From contig SWDT01000022.1 in NCBI GenBank assembly GCA_009193035.1, forward strand, positions 62,001 to 126,000: 64,000 bases of DNA, in the 5' to 3' direction. The translations under genes were made by a program, and so were the position numbers. Shown piece by piece: positions 33,430 through 44,689 of the stretch; the first letter of the stretch is position 1; each line of letters opens with the position of its first letter. Under the pieces are notes generated by a model. That model was not told the origin of the DNA, did not search any database, and was given only the letters and a program-made list of their open reading frames with translations. This DNA is from Halicephalobus mephisto (lineage: Eukaryota; Nematoda; Chromadorea; Rhabditida; Panagrolaimidae).

Positions 33430-33910
33430 AAAAATTTATTCAGACGGTCCTGAGTGGAAATTCTTTTTAGAAAAACCCTAAGTGGAAAGTTCTTTTTAAA
33501 AAGGTCCTAACTGGAAAATCCTTTTCAGAATGGTCCTGAGTGGAAAATTCCTTTTTAATGGCCTTGAACAGAAACTTTCTTTTAAAATGGTCCCAAACAG
33601 AAAATTTTCTAAAATAATCCTAAACAGAAAATTTCTTCCAAAATGGTCCTGAAGAGAAAGTTTTTTTCAAAATGGTCTTAAAAAGAAAATTTTTTTCACA
33701 ATGGTCCCGAAGAGAAAGTTTTTTTCAAAATGGTCTCGAACAGAAAATTTCCTTCAAAGTAGTCCCGAACAGAAATTTTTTTCCAGAATGATCTTAAAAA
33801 GAAAATTTCCTTCTAAAATGGTCCCAAACAGAAAATTTCTTCCAAAATGGTCTTAAAAAGAAAATTTCCTTCAAAATGGTCTTAAAAAGAAAATTTCTTC
33901 CAAAACAACT
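33430..33910. repeat. ~33-bp tandem repeat of aatggtcccgaacagaaa
   Basis: About 14 units, e.g. aaaatggtcttaaaaagaaa and atttccttc, spacing 30-38 bp. It is a shortened form of the GGTC-type repeat family. Confidence 0.9.
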
Positions 33911-34149
33911 TCTAGCGAAAAATTATTTTGTTTATTAAAATAATTTTATTTTTTATAAAAATATATGAAGAAATAATTTTAAAAAACATAAATCTCAAAT
34001 TACTTTGACGAAAAAGTTGTTTTTTTCGAAACCAATTGTAAAGTTTCTTTTTCATGACCTTTTATGGTGATTTAATTTTGCAAAAACAAATTGAATTATA
34101 TTACGTCAATTTTTACATCGATAATTACTTCCACTTGCATTAATCCCAA

Positions 34150-34310
34150 AAATACGAAAATTGGCAAAAAAGTGTAAATTTTTAAAAATTTTAGAAAATG
34201 TAAAAATTTAAAAAAAGTTTAAAAAAATTTTAAAAAATTTTAAAAAATTTAGAAAAATTTATAAAAGTAAAAAATTTTTGTTCGAGAATACGGTAAAATT
34301 CCAATAAACA
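34150..34310. other. A-rich low-complexity, nothing seen
   Basis: aaaaatttaaaaaaagtttaa type sequence without clear period; no coding signal. Confidence 0.5.
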
Positions 34311-34319
34311 GACAGCCTG

Positions 34320-34890
34320 GCTATTTTTCAACTTTTTAAAAATAATGCTTTTCTATTAGTTTTTACAATAACTTAAAAAATTTGTAATTCTTAATCAGAA
34401 AAAAAATTAAAATCCTATAAATCGTAAAAAATCAATCATAAAATTGCAAAAAAATCATATACAAACATAAGGTTCAATTTTTTGTTGGAAAAGTTTGTAT
34501 TTTATTTACGTTTTTCTACCTTGTCTTTCTATTAGTTTCTATAACAACTTAAAAAATTTGTAATTCTCCATCAGAAAAAAAAAATAATTCAGATTTTATA
34601 AATCATAAAAAATCATTCATAAAATTGCAAAAAAATCATATACAAACATAAGGTTCAGTTTTTTGTTGAAAAAGCTTGTATTTTATTCACGTTTTTCTAC
34701 CTTGTCCTTCTATTAGAGTTTCTACAATAAATTAAAAAATTTGTAATTCTTAATCAGAAAAAAAATTAAAATCCTATAAATCGTAAAAAATCAATCATAA
34801 AATTGCAAAAAAATCATATACAAACATAAGGTTCAGTTTTTTGTTGGAAAAGTTTGTATTTTATTCACGTTTTTCTACCTTGTTTTTCTA
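34320..34890. repeat. 180-bp tandem repeat, three units
   Basis: catatacaaacataaggttc occurs at 34456, 34637 and 34815. Units include ttctattagtttctacaata, aaaatttgtaattcttaatc and tttattcacgtttttctacc. Confidence 0.92.
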
Positions 34891-35050
34891 ATGGAGATGC
34901 CCTTCTATTGCCGTTTTTACGGTGTTTTTACGGTGTTTTGAAAATGTTTAAAAAGATTAAATTTCAAAAAAATTGAATCTTTGGATGTACATCAACATAT
35001 GTCTTGTTCGAAAAACGAATACTTTCTGTTTTCATACTTTGTATATTTGT

Positions 35051-35435
35051 TGTTGTGTATTTTATGAAATGCTTAGACACAATACAACTATGGAACAATA
35101 TTGACAATATCGAAGCACACCAAGGACCTCGATTAACGAGAAGTGTTACTGTTGTGACTTCCTAAGGGACGCTGCAACGTAGGGAAACAGGCACTGGAGT
35201 CTATGCAGAACAACAAGTCACGATCTTATTCTATATCACCATCTAACAACCACACAATAACATAAACCTCGTAAGGTTACGGTAGTCGTGCTAAGACCAA
35301 CAATTCAGGGAGCGTCAGCTGTATGGCGTCTCTTCAAGTCCCCAACAGTTGTTTTTTATACTCCTCAGTAGAGAACACTGTTAAGTCTTGGGTGTTCTGA
35401 ATATCTCCGGTCGTGGGGCCTATGCGTCCACAACA
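35051..35435. mobile_element. Solo LTR with 5-bp target duplication
   Basis: The 385-bp segment begins TGTTGTG and ends CACAACA (a perfect 7-bp terminal inverted repeat with canonical TG...CA). It is flanked on both sides by TTTGT (35046-35050 and 35436-35440). The interior has normal complexity, no long open frame, and a TATA-like ttttttatactcc around 35351-35363. No internal retrotransposon region or second LTR is present, so it is a solo LTR. A 5-bp duplication fits Gypsy, BEL/Pao or Copia; I cannot say which. Confidence 0.8.
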
Positions 35436-35440
35436 TTTGT

Positions 35441-35637
35441 ACTTTCTTTCTACTTTCTACTTTATAATTTCTACTTTTATATTTTATAAATTTTTGTATT
35501 TTCTATACTTATACTTTCTATCTTTCTATTTTTATAATTTTTATTTTCCTATCTTCATAGTTTCTATCTTAATTTTCTCTATTTTTATAAGTTTTATTTT
35601 TCTATTTTTATAATTTCTATTTTTACATTTTGCTCAG
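35441..35637. repeat. Pyrimidine-rich tract (tttctatttttata)n
   Basis: Irregular repeats of tttctatttttataatttc; the 66-codon frame at 35413-35613 is an artefact of it. Confidence 0.7.
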
Positions 35638-36002
35638 TGAGTACAGTTCAAAGACACATATCCTATTTGTCGTAAGTGGAGAAATCAGAGGTTCCTCAGT
35701 GGCAAAAATTCAAAATGCATTCTACGTAATTTTTATCCAAATTTAAGGACTTTTAAATTTCTGCGATAGGAAAAGCTCGAAAAAGTCCAAAGATATCTAG
35801 AATACGTCTTAAAGTTTTATTTTTTAAGGTTCCTGAAGGAGATAGCGGCTTGGATGAAAAAGAAGTAAGATAAAATGAAAGTGAAAATGATTGTTAGTTA
35901 CGTAATTAAAAGTGTTTTTCACTTTTATTTTTCTGTTGAATCACATTTTATCCTCTTCAGGCGCAAATAACCCAGAGCACGGATCCCAGAGCGAAACACC
36001 TT
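35638..36002 (+). CDS. Candidate chain of three micro-exons
   Basis: Three short open segments with good splice signals line up in frame on the plus strand. 35638-35671 (acceptor TTGCTCAG, donor GTAAGT) ends KTHILFV; 35829-35864 (acceptor TTTTTTAAG, donor GTAAGA) is VPEGDSGLDEKE; 35961-36002 (acceptor CTCTTCAG, possible donor GTACAT) is AQITQSTDPRAKHL. The frame continues past 36002 into the palindromic element at 36021, so the gene may be broken there or the exon ends at 36002. I do not recognise the family. Chance is possible with such short exons. Confidence 0.35.
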
Positions 36003-36020
36003 GTACATCAATTAATGCAT

Positions 36021-36368
36021 TTACATACGTTTTTTGAAATCACACCTAACTGAATGGAATTAATATGTAGGAGTTCTGGATTGCAGTTTTCATGTTATTT
36101 GGTTTTAAATGAGTACAATCAATGACAGGATCGTATTCCAAGAGAAGATTGATCATAACTGAATATAATCAACGAGTTTGGACCATGTTTGTTTCCAGCT
36201 AAATAGATATTGTACGTTGATTAAATTTAGTTATATTCAATCTTCTCTCGGAATGCAATCCTGTCATCGATTGTGCTCATTTAAAACCAAATAACATGAA
36301 AACTGTACTTCAGAACTCCTGTATATTAATTCCATTCAGTTAGGTGTGACTTCAGAAAACTTGTGTAA
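36021..36368. mobile_element. 348-bp palindromic MITE
   Basis: Two 154-bp arms (36021-36174 and 36215-36368) are inverted copies, about 85-90% identical by eye, around a 40-bp loop. The terminus is TTACATACGTTTT on the left and TTACACAAGTTTT on the right arm, then TGAARTCACACCTAACTGAA. No coding capacity. The target duplication is unclear (TA or TTA-like). Confidence 0.85.
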
Positions 36369-36447
36369 GAACAACAGGAAATTATTGTTCTGCAGTAATT
36401 TTTGTGTTTTTATCTCGTGTTTACTATTGATGCAAGCCGGTTATCTA

Positions 36448-38102
36448 CAGTGTGGGCCAAAAAAAAGACGAAATCGAATTTTCTCGAAAACTAGAAGAGC
36501 TATCAATATGCCGTTTTGAGGGTTGATAGTACTTGACAGTATCTTTATTTTGACAGTATGACCATCTCTGAGGGTCTCGTCGTGAAAAAGTTACGGTCAT
36601 TTTCAGAAACAAAATGCACTGTTTTTAGCTTCTTTTCTGCGCGCCTTCTCCTGTGACGCACAGGAGTTTTCAGAATCTGGTTTATGATTCATCTGAAAGC
36701 CCATCCTTCAGACTACAAGTGCTGAGGGTTTCAGAATTCCAGCTCCACTGACGGCTTCAGGAGATCGATTTGAAGCCAAAAATTTTTTGGAATTTTTTTT
36801 CGACCGTCGACTTTCAGAAGCTGTCTACGGCTTCATCGGTGACTTCAGAAGCTCAAATTGCACCTGAAGAAACTTCAGGGTCTTTCTGATTTTTTCACCA
36901 GAAATCACCGGATTCTGAGGGAGTCGAGTTTTTGATCTTCTGTTAACCCAGCCACTTGACTGGGGTCAAGTACCCCCGCTTCTAGAAAATCAGTAAAAAT
37001 GAAGCTCAGAACACAAAAGAGATGTGCTTATAGAGGTAATCGATCCCTCTGAATCCAATGGTGGTGTCGGATTTATAATATTTCTACCGAGGAAATTTTT
37101 ATTTGAATATTTTATTAAAAATAACAATAACAATAACAATCAGCTTTCAACAGTTGAACAACTGTTCAGAGTTCTGAAATTGGATCTGAAAAAGAAGCCA
37201 TGCAAGAAGATCGCAGCCCACAAACTCAAGGGAAGTAAGCCGGCGAAGCCAAACCTAGGAAAAGTTGAGGGTTGCTATCAGAGAAACCTGGGATGAACTG
37301 ACTCCAGCTATTTGTCGTAGCTGGATCAGTGAGTTCAAGGAGCGGTTGTCAGTATGCAGCCAGGCAGGAGAAGAACACTTTGAACAGTTATTCAACTGTT
37401 GAAAGCTAATTGTTATTGTTATTGTTATTTTTAATCAAATATTAAAATAAAAATTTTTTTCGTAGAAATATCGCGAATCCGACACCACCATTGGATTCAG
37501 CGGGGTCGATTACCCCTACAAACATATTTATTTTTTGTTCTACGCTTTATTTTTACTGATTTTCTGGAAGCAGGGGTACTTGACCTTCTTCCAGTAAGTT
37601 GGGTTATCAGAGGGTCGAAAATTCGACTTTCTCAGAATTTGACGATTTTTGGTGAAGAAGTCAGAAAGACCCTGAAGTTTATTCAGATGACGTTTTAGCT
37701 TCTGAAGTCACCGTCGAAGCCGTAGACAGCTTCTGAAAGTCGACGGTCGAAAAAAAATTCCAAAAAATTTTTGGCTTCAAATCGATCTCCTGAATTCGTC
37801 AGTGGAGCTGGAATTCTGAAACCCTCAGCACTTGTAGTTTCAAGGATGGGCTTTTAGATAAATCATAAATCAGATTCTGAAATCATCTGTGCGTCACGGG
37901 AGAAGGCGCGCAGAAAAAGGGCTAAAAACAGTGCATTTTGTTTCTGAAAATGACTGTAACTTTTTCGCGACGAGACCCTCAGAGATGGTCATACTGTCAA
38001 AATAAAGATACTGTCAAGTACTATCAACCCTCAAAACGGCATATTGATAGCTCTTTTAGTTTTCGAGAAAATTCGATTTCGTCTTTTTTTTGGCCCACAC
38101 TG
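36448..38102. mobile_element. Foldback Tc1/mariner-type element
   Basis: The 1655-bp element is flanked by TA (36446-36447 and 38103-38104). The termini are CAGTGTGGGCCAAAAAA and the inverse GGCCCACACTG. Arms of about 725 bp (36448-37171 and 37378-38102) are inverted copies with moderate divergence. A 206-bp spacer completes a transposase fragment. TA duplication and CAGTG ends fit Tc1/mariner. Inside the arms are smaller inverted pieces, e.g. the aacaataacaataacaat tract and the ggcttcaaatcgatctcctg block. Confidence 0.9.
37153..37402 (+). pseudogene. Tc1/mariner-like transposase C-terminal remnant, frameshifted
   Basis: 37153-37264 encodes VEQLFRVLKLDLKKKP and more, resembling the region just after the last catalytic Asp in Tc1-like transposases. 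A shift of one base near 37265 moves to the frame LRVAIRETWDELTPAICRSW, then ISEFKERLSVCSQAGGEEHF and a TGA at 37400-37402. The IRETWDEL...AGGEHFE pattern is characteristic of the C-terminus of these enzymes. The catalytic domain is absent, so it is not functional. The stop lies in the start of the right arm, and its inverse is in the left arm, showing the arm arose by inversion of sequence that included the gene end. Confidence 0.75.
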
Positions 38103-38104
38103 TA

Positions 38105-38440
38105 TATTGCTTTCGTCTGCACGTGGTTTCTAACCGGGATCACATCAAAGCACTGGACTGCGCGTCACTTGGGTAAGTTACAGAAGAGACAAAGCTTCAT
38201 CAAAGTTAAATCCTTCTGTGGTTAGGCTTAGGCTTGGATAAAACAAACTAAATTACATAGGGTTGGATTAAGGTTTAGTTAAGTGTATGTTTTTTATTTT
38301 TAATTTGCGACATTTAAAATTGTTGTTTTTGTACTTGAGTCATTGAGGAAAGTTTATAAATCTCAACAGAACAATTTTCGAACAAGACATAATGAAGTAT
38401 ATCCGACTTCCTTAACTTTTAAAATATTATTTAACTTATT
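38105..38440. other. Normal-complexity segment right of the foldback element
   Basis: It contains a strong donor-like GTAAGT at 38172 but no convincing exon. Not explained. Confidence 0.35.
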
Positions 38441-38449
38441 TTAGTTTTA

Positions 38450-38790
38450 AAAAGTATAAAAATCAATAAAAAAATCAAATAAAAATTAAAAAATGAAAAA
38501 TTTTCAATAAACTTTAAAAAATAAAAAATTTTAAAAAATTCAATGAAAATTTCAAAAATAAAAAATAAAAAATTTTTAATTTTTAATAAAATTTTAAAAA
38601 TAAAAAATTTTAAAAAATTCAATAAAAATTTCAAAAATAAAAAATTTTTAATTTTTAATAAACTTTAAAAAATAAAAAATTTTAAAAAATTTAATAAAAA
38701 TTAAAAAAATAAAAAATTTAAAATTTAAAATTTTTAATAAAATTTAAAAAATAAAAGAATTTTAATAAAAAAAATTTTTAAAAATCGTCC
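38450..38790. repeat. A/T tandem repeat (~75-150 bp)
   Basis: aattttaaaaaattcaataa and aatttcaaaaataaaaaatt repeat four to five times; the 67-codon minus frame is an artefact. Confidence 0.8.
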
Positions 38791-38929
38791 AAATGGTCTT
38801 GGATGGAAAATTTTAAAAATATTTTAAAATATATAATTTTAATGCTGGTAGAAAAAAAATAACAATAAAAATAAAAACATAAATTTCAAAGTTTTTCTAA
38901 AAAAATTTCGTTCAAGAACACCTGGACGA

Positions 38930-39140
38930 TTTTTTACTTTTTAAATTAGATTTTAAAAAATTAAATAATTTTTTAAATTTAGTTTTTAATTCAAATAATC
39001 TTAAGTTCTAAAAATACAAAAATCAATAAAATTTTTTCTAATTTATCCAAATAAAAAAAACTTTAAAAATATTTCGAAATTAATCTTTGTCGTTGAAATA
39101 ATACTTTTATAAACAACTATAAAAATCGAAAAAATTAGAT
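38930..39140. other. A/T-rich, nothing seen
   Basis: No coding or repeat structure of note. Confidence 0.4.
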
Positions 39141-39149
39141 CAATGCCGA

Positions 39150-39435
39150 GGTTAATAAAAAAAGTAAAAATTAAAATTAAAATTAAAATTAAAGTGAAAA
39201 TTGAAATTGAAATTAAAATCAAAATCAAAATTGAAATCAAAATTAAAATTAAAGTGAAAATTAAAGTTAAAATTGAAATTGAAATTAAAATCAAAATCAA
39301 AATTAAATTTGAAATCAAAGTTAAAATTAAAATCAAAATTAAAATCAAAATCAAAATTAAAATTAAAATTAAAATCAAAGTTAAAATCAAAGTTAAAATT
39401 AAAATCAAAATTAAAATCAAAATTGAGGTCGACAT
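39150..39435. repeat. (AAAATY)n hexanucleotide microsatellite
   Basis: About 280 bp of aaaattaaaatcaaaattaa units with gtgaaaattgaaattg interruptions. Because six is a multiple of three, several frames stay open: (K-I)n on plus (116 codons) and (L-I)n on minus (155 codons). These are artefacts of the satellite. Confidence 0.95.
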
Positions 39436-39439
39436 TGAA

Positions 39440-39770
39440 ATCGAAACCAAACTAAAATCCGCAGTCTGCTTGCAATATTTAGAGATGAGTTGACGTGTTT
39501 GTAGCCTCATCTATGAAGATTTCAAAATATGCAGCCTACTTGCAACATTAGACTGGCTTGCCTAATTGTTGTTTAAAAATTAAATTTGCTTCTGATGTCG
39601 ACTTTTTATAGATCTCAGAACAGTGGTCTTCGGTTCTTGGAAAAACAACAAAAAAGTTTATTTTCACATAATGAATATTCAATAATTAAGTATTAATTAT
39701 TTTTAGAAAATTAAAGTTTTAGCATGATCTCGGTCTATTTCGAGACAACCGGAAAGATGTCAAAAAAAGT
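39440..39770. other. Segment with two gcag..tgcttgcaa motifs
   Basis: atccgcagtctgcttgcaat (39456) and atatgcagcctacttgcaac (39529) belong to the dispersed TTGC/GCAA motif family. No gene seen. Confidence 0.45.
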
Positions 39771-39779
39771 AATTTATAA

Positions 39780-40100
39780 TCTAAAAATTAAAAAAATTAA
39801 AAAAATTTTAAAAATTTTAAAAATTCTAAAAATTCTAAAAATTAAAAAAATTAAAAAAATTAAAAAAATTAAAAAAAATTAAAAAATTTTCAGAGTTTTT
39901 AAAATTTAAAAAAATTAAAAAATATAAAAATTCTAAAAATTAAAAAATTCTAAAACTTAGAAAATAAAAAAAAATGTAAAAGTAAAAAAATATAAAAATT
40001 CTAAAAATTAAAAAATATAAAAATAAAAAAATACAAAAATTTAAAAACTTAAAAAATTAAAAAATTTTTAAAATAGAATTATTTTAAAAAAAGTTAATTA
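39780..40100. repeat. A-rich short-unit repeat
   Basis: aaaattctaaaaattaaaaa units of 10-12 bp. Confidence 0.8.
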
Positions 40101-40329
40101 TTCGTGTCAAGACCAAAATTGAAAAATTTGATGTATTTCTTTCATTTTTCAAAGTTTTTTGAAATTTTAATTATTTTAATTTTTTCAATTTTTCAACAAA
40201 ATATGCAAAAAAATAATTTTATTTAAAAATTCAAGATATGCAATAACATGCAAAACATCTGTTTCCGGGATTACTGTACTGTTTATCGTGATTTTGCAAT
40301 AGTCATCAGGACTTTAATCTGTAAAAACC

Positions 40330-40890
40330 AAAATTGCCAATTTCGAAATTTTTTTTTCGGATTTTTTCTGTTTTTTTAAACTTTTTTGATTTTTTTATAT
40401 TTTTTAATTTTTTTAAAATTTTCAGTTTTTTTGAATTTTTTTAAATTTTTCGATTTTCTATTTGAATTTCTCAATTTTGGTTTTTTTAAACTTTTTTGAT
40501 TTTTTTATATTTTTTAATTTTTTTTAAATTTAAAATTTTTTTAAATTTTTCGATTTTCTATTTAAATTTCTCAATTTTGGTTTTTTTTAACTTTTTTGAT
40601 TTTTTTATATTTTTAAATTTCTTTTAAATTTTCAGTTTTTTTAAATTTTTTAAAATTTTTCGATTTTCTATTTAAATTTCTCAATTTTGGTTTTTTTTAA
40701 CTTTGATTTTTTTTATATTTTAAATTTTTTTTAAATTTTTGATTGTTAAAAATTTTTGATTTTTTAAAATTTTGAATTTTTTAAAATTTTGGATTTTTTA
40801 AAATTTTGGATTTTTGTTAATTTTGAATTTTTGTTAATTTTGAATTTTTTTAAATTTTTGATTTTTGTTAATTTTAAATTTTTTAAAATA
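40330..40890. repeat. ~115-bp T-rich repeat then ~22-bp repeat
   Basis: 40360-40730: three to four units of tttttcgattttctatttaa, atttctcaattttggttttt and cttttttgatttttttatat. 40740-40880: ttgaattttttaaaattttgg. Confidence 0.88.
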
Positions 40891-41099
40891 AAATTGATTC
40901 AGTTGGAATTTAATCTTTGAATTTTCGAATTCGAATTAATTCAAAGTCGGTTAAAAATTGATATCTTCAGTAACAACTGACCCTGAGGGCGAATAGGCAT
41001 ACATCCCATGATCCCAATCCAGAAGTTTTTTGTGGGATATATTTCTTCAATAATTAATTACAAAATCTTGTGAGATCGCAGAACAACTGTCATGTAAGT

Positions 41100-41690
41100 T
41101 ATTTTAGTTTCGAAAAAATTCCAAAAATTTCTTCCGAGATCATTTTTGAAAAATTTATTTTTAATTTTTACATTTATGTTAGAATTTCGTCAATCTTCAA
41201 AATTTGTAAAATTAATAATTAAAATTTAATATTTCGAAGTTTTTATAAAATTCCGAAAATTGACTTCGAGATGATTTTTAAAATTTTATTTTTACTTTTC
41301 TTCATAGTACAGTAATTACGACTTAATGAAAGATCATTAACCAATTTTTACTTAAGTTATTTTAGTTTTTATAAAATTTCAAAAATTGACTTCGAGATGA
41401 TTTTTAAAATTTTATTTTTGCTTCTCTTTATAATACAGTAATTACGACTTAATGTAAGACCATTAATCAATTTTTACCTGTTATTTTAGTTTTTATAAAA
41501 TTTCGAAAATTGACTTCGAGATGATTTTTAAAATTTTATTTTTGCTTTTCTTCATAGTACAGTAATTACGACTTAATGAAAGACCATTAACCAACTTTCA
41601 TGGGGATTATTTTAATTCTTATATAATCCCGAAAATTCGTGTCAAGACAATTTTTAAAAAATTTATTTTTAATTCTTTATAATCGTATAA
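41100..41690. repeat. ~120-bp repeat with tacagtaattacgacttaatg
   Basis: agtacagtaattacgactta occurs near 41306, 41440 and 41559; each unit carries aaaattgacttcgagatgat. Confidence 0.88.
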
Positions 41691-41754
41691 TTGATTACGA
41701 AACTGTAAAATTAAAAAATAATTATCACATAAAGATTCAAAATCGACAGTTTTG

Positions 41755-42590
41755 CACACAAAAAATAGATAAATGATACATAATGTATGGATATATTGAA
41801 TTGATTCTGATGTATCAGATATATTATATTCAATGTATTAGATGCATTAAAATGATATCAATGCATTGAATATAGTATATCTGCTATATCAGAGCCGTTT
41901 CAATGTACTATTTTTTATGTATGGTGTTGATGCATAAAAACGGCTATGATATGTCGGATGTATTATATTCTATGCATTGATATCGCCTTAATGTATCTGA
42001 TACATTGAATGTATTGTGTCTGATACATCAGAGCTGTTATGACATATTGATACATTGAATATAATGTATCTGATACATTAAAATGACTCTGATGTATCAA
42101 ATATATTATATTTTATGCATTTATATCACCTTAATGTATCTGATATATTGAATATAATATATCCGATACATCAGAGCTGTTGTGACATATCGATACATTG
42201 AATACAATGCATTAATATTATATTTTGTGTATCAATGCATAAAATATAATATATCTGCTATATCAGAGCCGTTTCAATGCACTATTTTTCGTATATGGTG
42301 TCGATGTATTAAAACGGCTCTGATGTATCAAATATATTATATTTTATGGATTGATATATTGAATACAATGTACCGATATCAACTCAACGTATCTGATACA
42401 TTAAATATAGTGTGTCTGATATATCAGAACTGTTTTAATGCACTATTTTTTGTGTGTGATATCGCTACATCAAAACAACTCTGATATATCGGATGCATTA
42501 TACTCACTGTACCGATGTTGAATCTAATGCACTTATATATTGTGTTAAATCTATGTACCGACACATTGGAGCTATTTTTGTGTGTATCTT
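41755..42590. repeat. AT-rich palindromic satellite, copy B (inverted to copy A)
   Basis: Same gatgtatcagatacattata / cggctctgat building blocks as 5550-6330 but in the opposite orientation overall. It has terminal inverted motifs CACACAAAAAATAG (41754-41767) and CTATTTTTGTGTG (about 42573-42585), which look like transposon-type ends. Open frames inside it (e.g. 42182-42484) are not genes. Confidence 0.85.
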
Positions 42591-42889
42591 GGGTCGGGGA
42601 AAGGTGGAAAGTCGTCTTATCTTGTTGCTGACTTTTTAATCACTCCTTTCAAACTCGGCCGATTCTGCTTCGACTTTACAAATTTTAATTATTCTTTTTT
42701 TTAATTATCCATATTTTTGCACTCATTGTGGCTGAAAAATTAATTTCTTGAAAAGTTAAAAATAAAAACTTGGATTTAGGGATTTTCTGGATTATCTAGA
42801 TCCAAGGGAGTGTTCAATAACATCATGTTCTGGATGTATTTTTGAAAAGTATTTAAGTATTTTGGGATTTGAGTGTTGAAAATACATTG

Positions 42890-43600
42890 GAATTTTGTAA
42901 AGTTTCCAAAAGCCTCCAGAATCCAGCAGAAGATTACGGAAGTTTTGAGTCTCATGGAAGCTTTTGAATTCTTCTGGAATCTTCTCAGAATTTTCGGAAT
43001 ATTTTAGAATTGTTTAGAAACTTCTAATTCCAGTAAAGGATTATAAAATTGTTTAACATTTTCCAGAATCTTCCGGAATGTAATAAAAGATTATAAACTT
43101 TTCGAAAATCACGTAGAAACTTCTAGAATTTTTTAGATTTTTTAGAACTTTCTAGAATTCTTCAGAAATTTTCAGAATCCAGTGAATGATTCAAATGTTA
43201 TTTGGGATTTTTCAGAATCTTCAGGAATCTAATAAAAGATTATAGACTTTTCGAAAATCAAGTGGAAGATTCTAGAAATTTCTAGATTCTTCAGAACTTT
43301 CTAGAATTCTTCAGAAATTTTCAGAATCCAGTAAAGGATTATAAAATTGTTTAATATTTTCCAAAATCTTCATGAATCTAATAAAAGATTAAACTTTTCG
43401 AAAATCAAGTGGAAGATTCTTGAAATTTCTATATTCTTGAAATTTCTATATTCTTTAGAAATTTCCAGAATCCGTTAAATGATTCTGAAGTTGTTTAATA
43501 TTTTCTATAATCCTTCAGAATCCTGTAGAAGCTTCTGAATTCCTTAAATCTTTTGAAATTTCTAAAATTAATTGAAATTTTGATTTCTAGAAATTTCAAG
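42890..43600. repeat. ~150-bp degenerate repeat
   Basis: aatctaataaaagattataa, acttttcgaaaatcaagtgg and aagattctagaaatttctag recur at about 43080, 43230 and 43380; ttcagaatccagtaaaggat likewise. Confidence 0.85.
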
Positions 43601-43779
43601 GATCGTTATCGAAATAATTCCTCAAAAAATGCTTATTTTTAACCTTGATTCTGATACGATAATCCCTGTTAAAGCCCTCATTTGACAGTTTTTATTTTTT
43701 TTTGCCTTTTTCCTCCGAAAGCGATCAAACTAGGTTTTTTCATTAACTTACCTGGTCAAATTTTTCTTAATTTTTAAAA

Positions 43780-44120
43780 TTTAAAAAAAAAGATTTTTGA
43801 AATTAAAAAAAAAAGATTATTAAAATTAAAAAAAAAGAGATTTTTGAAATTAAAAAAAAAAAGATTTTTGAAATTAAAAAAAAAAAGATTTTTGAAATTA
43901 AAAAAAAATAATTTTTTAAATTTTTATAATTTTTGAACTTTTTTTACAATTTTTTTAATTTTAAAATTTTTCAAAAACATGATTTTTAAAAATTTTAATA
44001 ATTATTTTTTTTATTTTTTCAAAAACATGATTTTTTTAATTTTTAAAAAATAATTATTAAAATTTTTAAAAAGTGATTTTAAAAATTTTAAAAATTTCTC
44101 TTTAAGAAATGATTTTTTTA
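43780..44120. repeat. ~29-bp agatttttgaaattaaa repeat
   Basis: Five near-identical units at 43788-43905, then low-complexity A/T to 44120 with aaaacatgattttt twice. Confidence 0.88.
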
Positions 44121-44159
44121 ATTTTAAAATTTTTGTTTACATATTTTGGATTGACGAAT

Positions 44160-44340
44160 TGCCCTTTTTTCCAAAATTTTCTTTGTCTCTCGCGGATCAT
44201 ATCGGATGACGTCAGTTATCCGACCGGCACCTGATGATAAAAACTCAAATCTCGCATGAAGGCGGACAAATGACTTTCGTCGATCCAGTCCGTCGAATAA
44301 AGGTCAAGAAAGTCTCGTGGCCTCTGGCAAGCGCGTTTTA
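44160..44340. promoter_or_regulatory. Island with CRE and AP-2-like palindromes
   Basis: TGACGTCA lies at 44207-44214 inside cggatgacgtcagttatccg, itself partly symmetric, and GCCTCTGGC at 44320-44328. Mixed composition for 170 bp in A/T-only surroundings. No open frame with splice support. Confidence 0.35.
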
Positions 44341-44344
44341 TTTT

Positions 44345-44640
44345 ACGAAAAAAATAATTTTACTTTAAAAAAATTTTTTTCTTACTGTATTCTGATTAAA
44401 ATTATAAAAAATCACAAAATTTTTTTTTAATTTTAATGTTTTTATTTTTTTAAAATTTTTATGTTTTTATTTTTATTTTTTTTTAATTTTGAAATTTTTA
44501 TTTTTTTTAATTTTTATGTTTTTATTTTTTTTAATTATGAAATTTTTTTATTTTTCAAAATTTAAAAGTGTTTTTGAATTTTTTAAATAATTTCAAAAAT
44601 TCTAGAAGTTTTTAAAATCGCATAAAAATTAAATTCTATA
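44345..44640. repeat. T-rich low-complexity
   Basis: ttttaatttttatgtttttatt units of about 45 bp. Confidence 0.7.
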
Positions 44641-44689
44641 GTTTTGAATCTCACGGGGAAATTTTGAGAATTCATTTCTACAATTTTCA

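Noticed and set aside
39043..39510. 155-codon minus and 116-codon plus open frames
   Set aside because: Both are produced by the (AAAATY)n microsatellite; sequence is (LI)n and (KI)n with no start or splice context.
42182..42484. 100-codon plus frame
   Set aside because: Lies wholly within the AT-rich palindromic satellite; a related peptide appears from the inverted copy at 6220-6426, showing it is repeat-derived.
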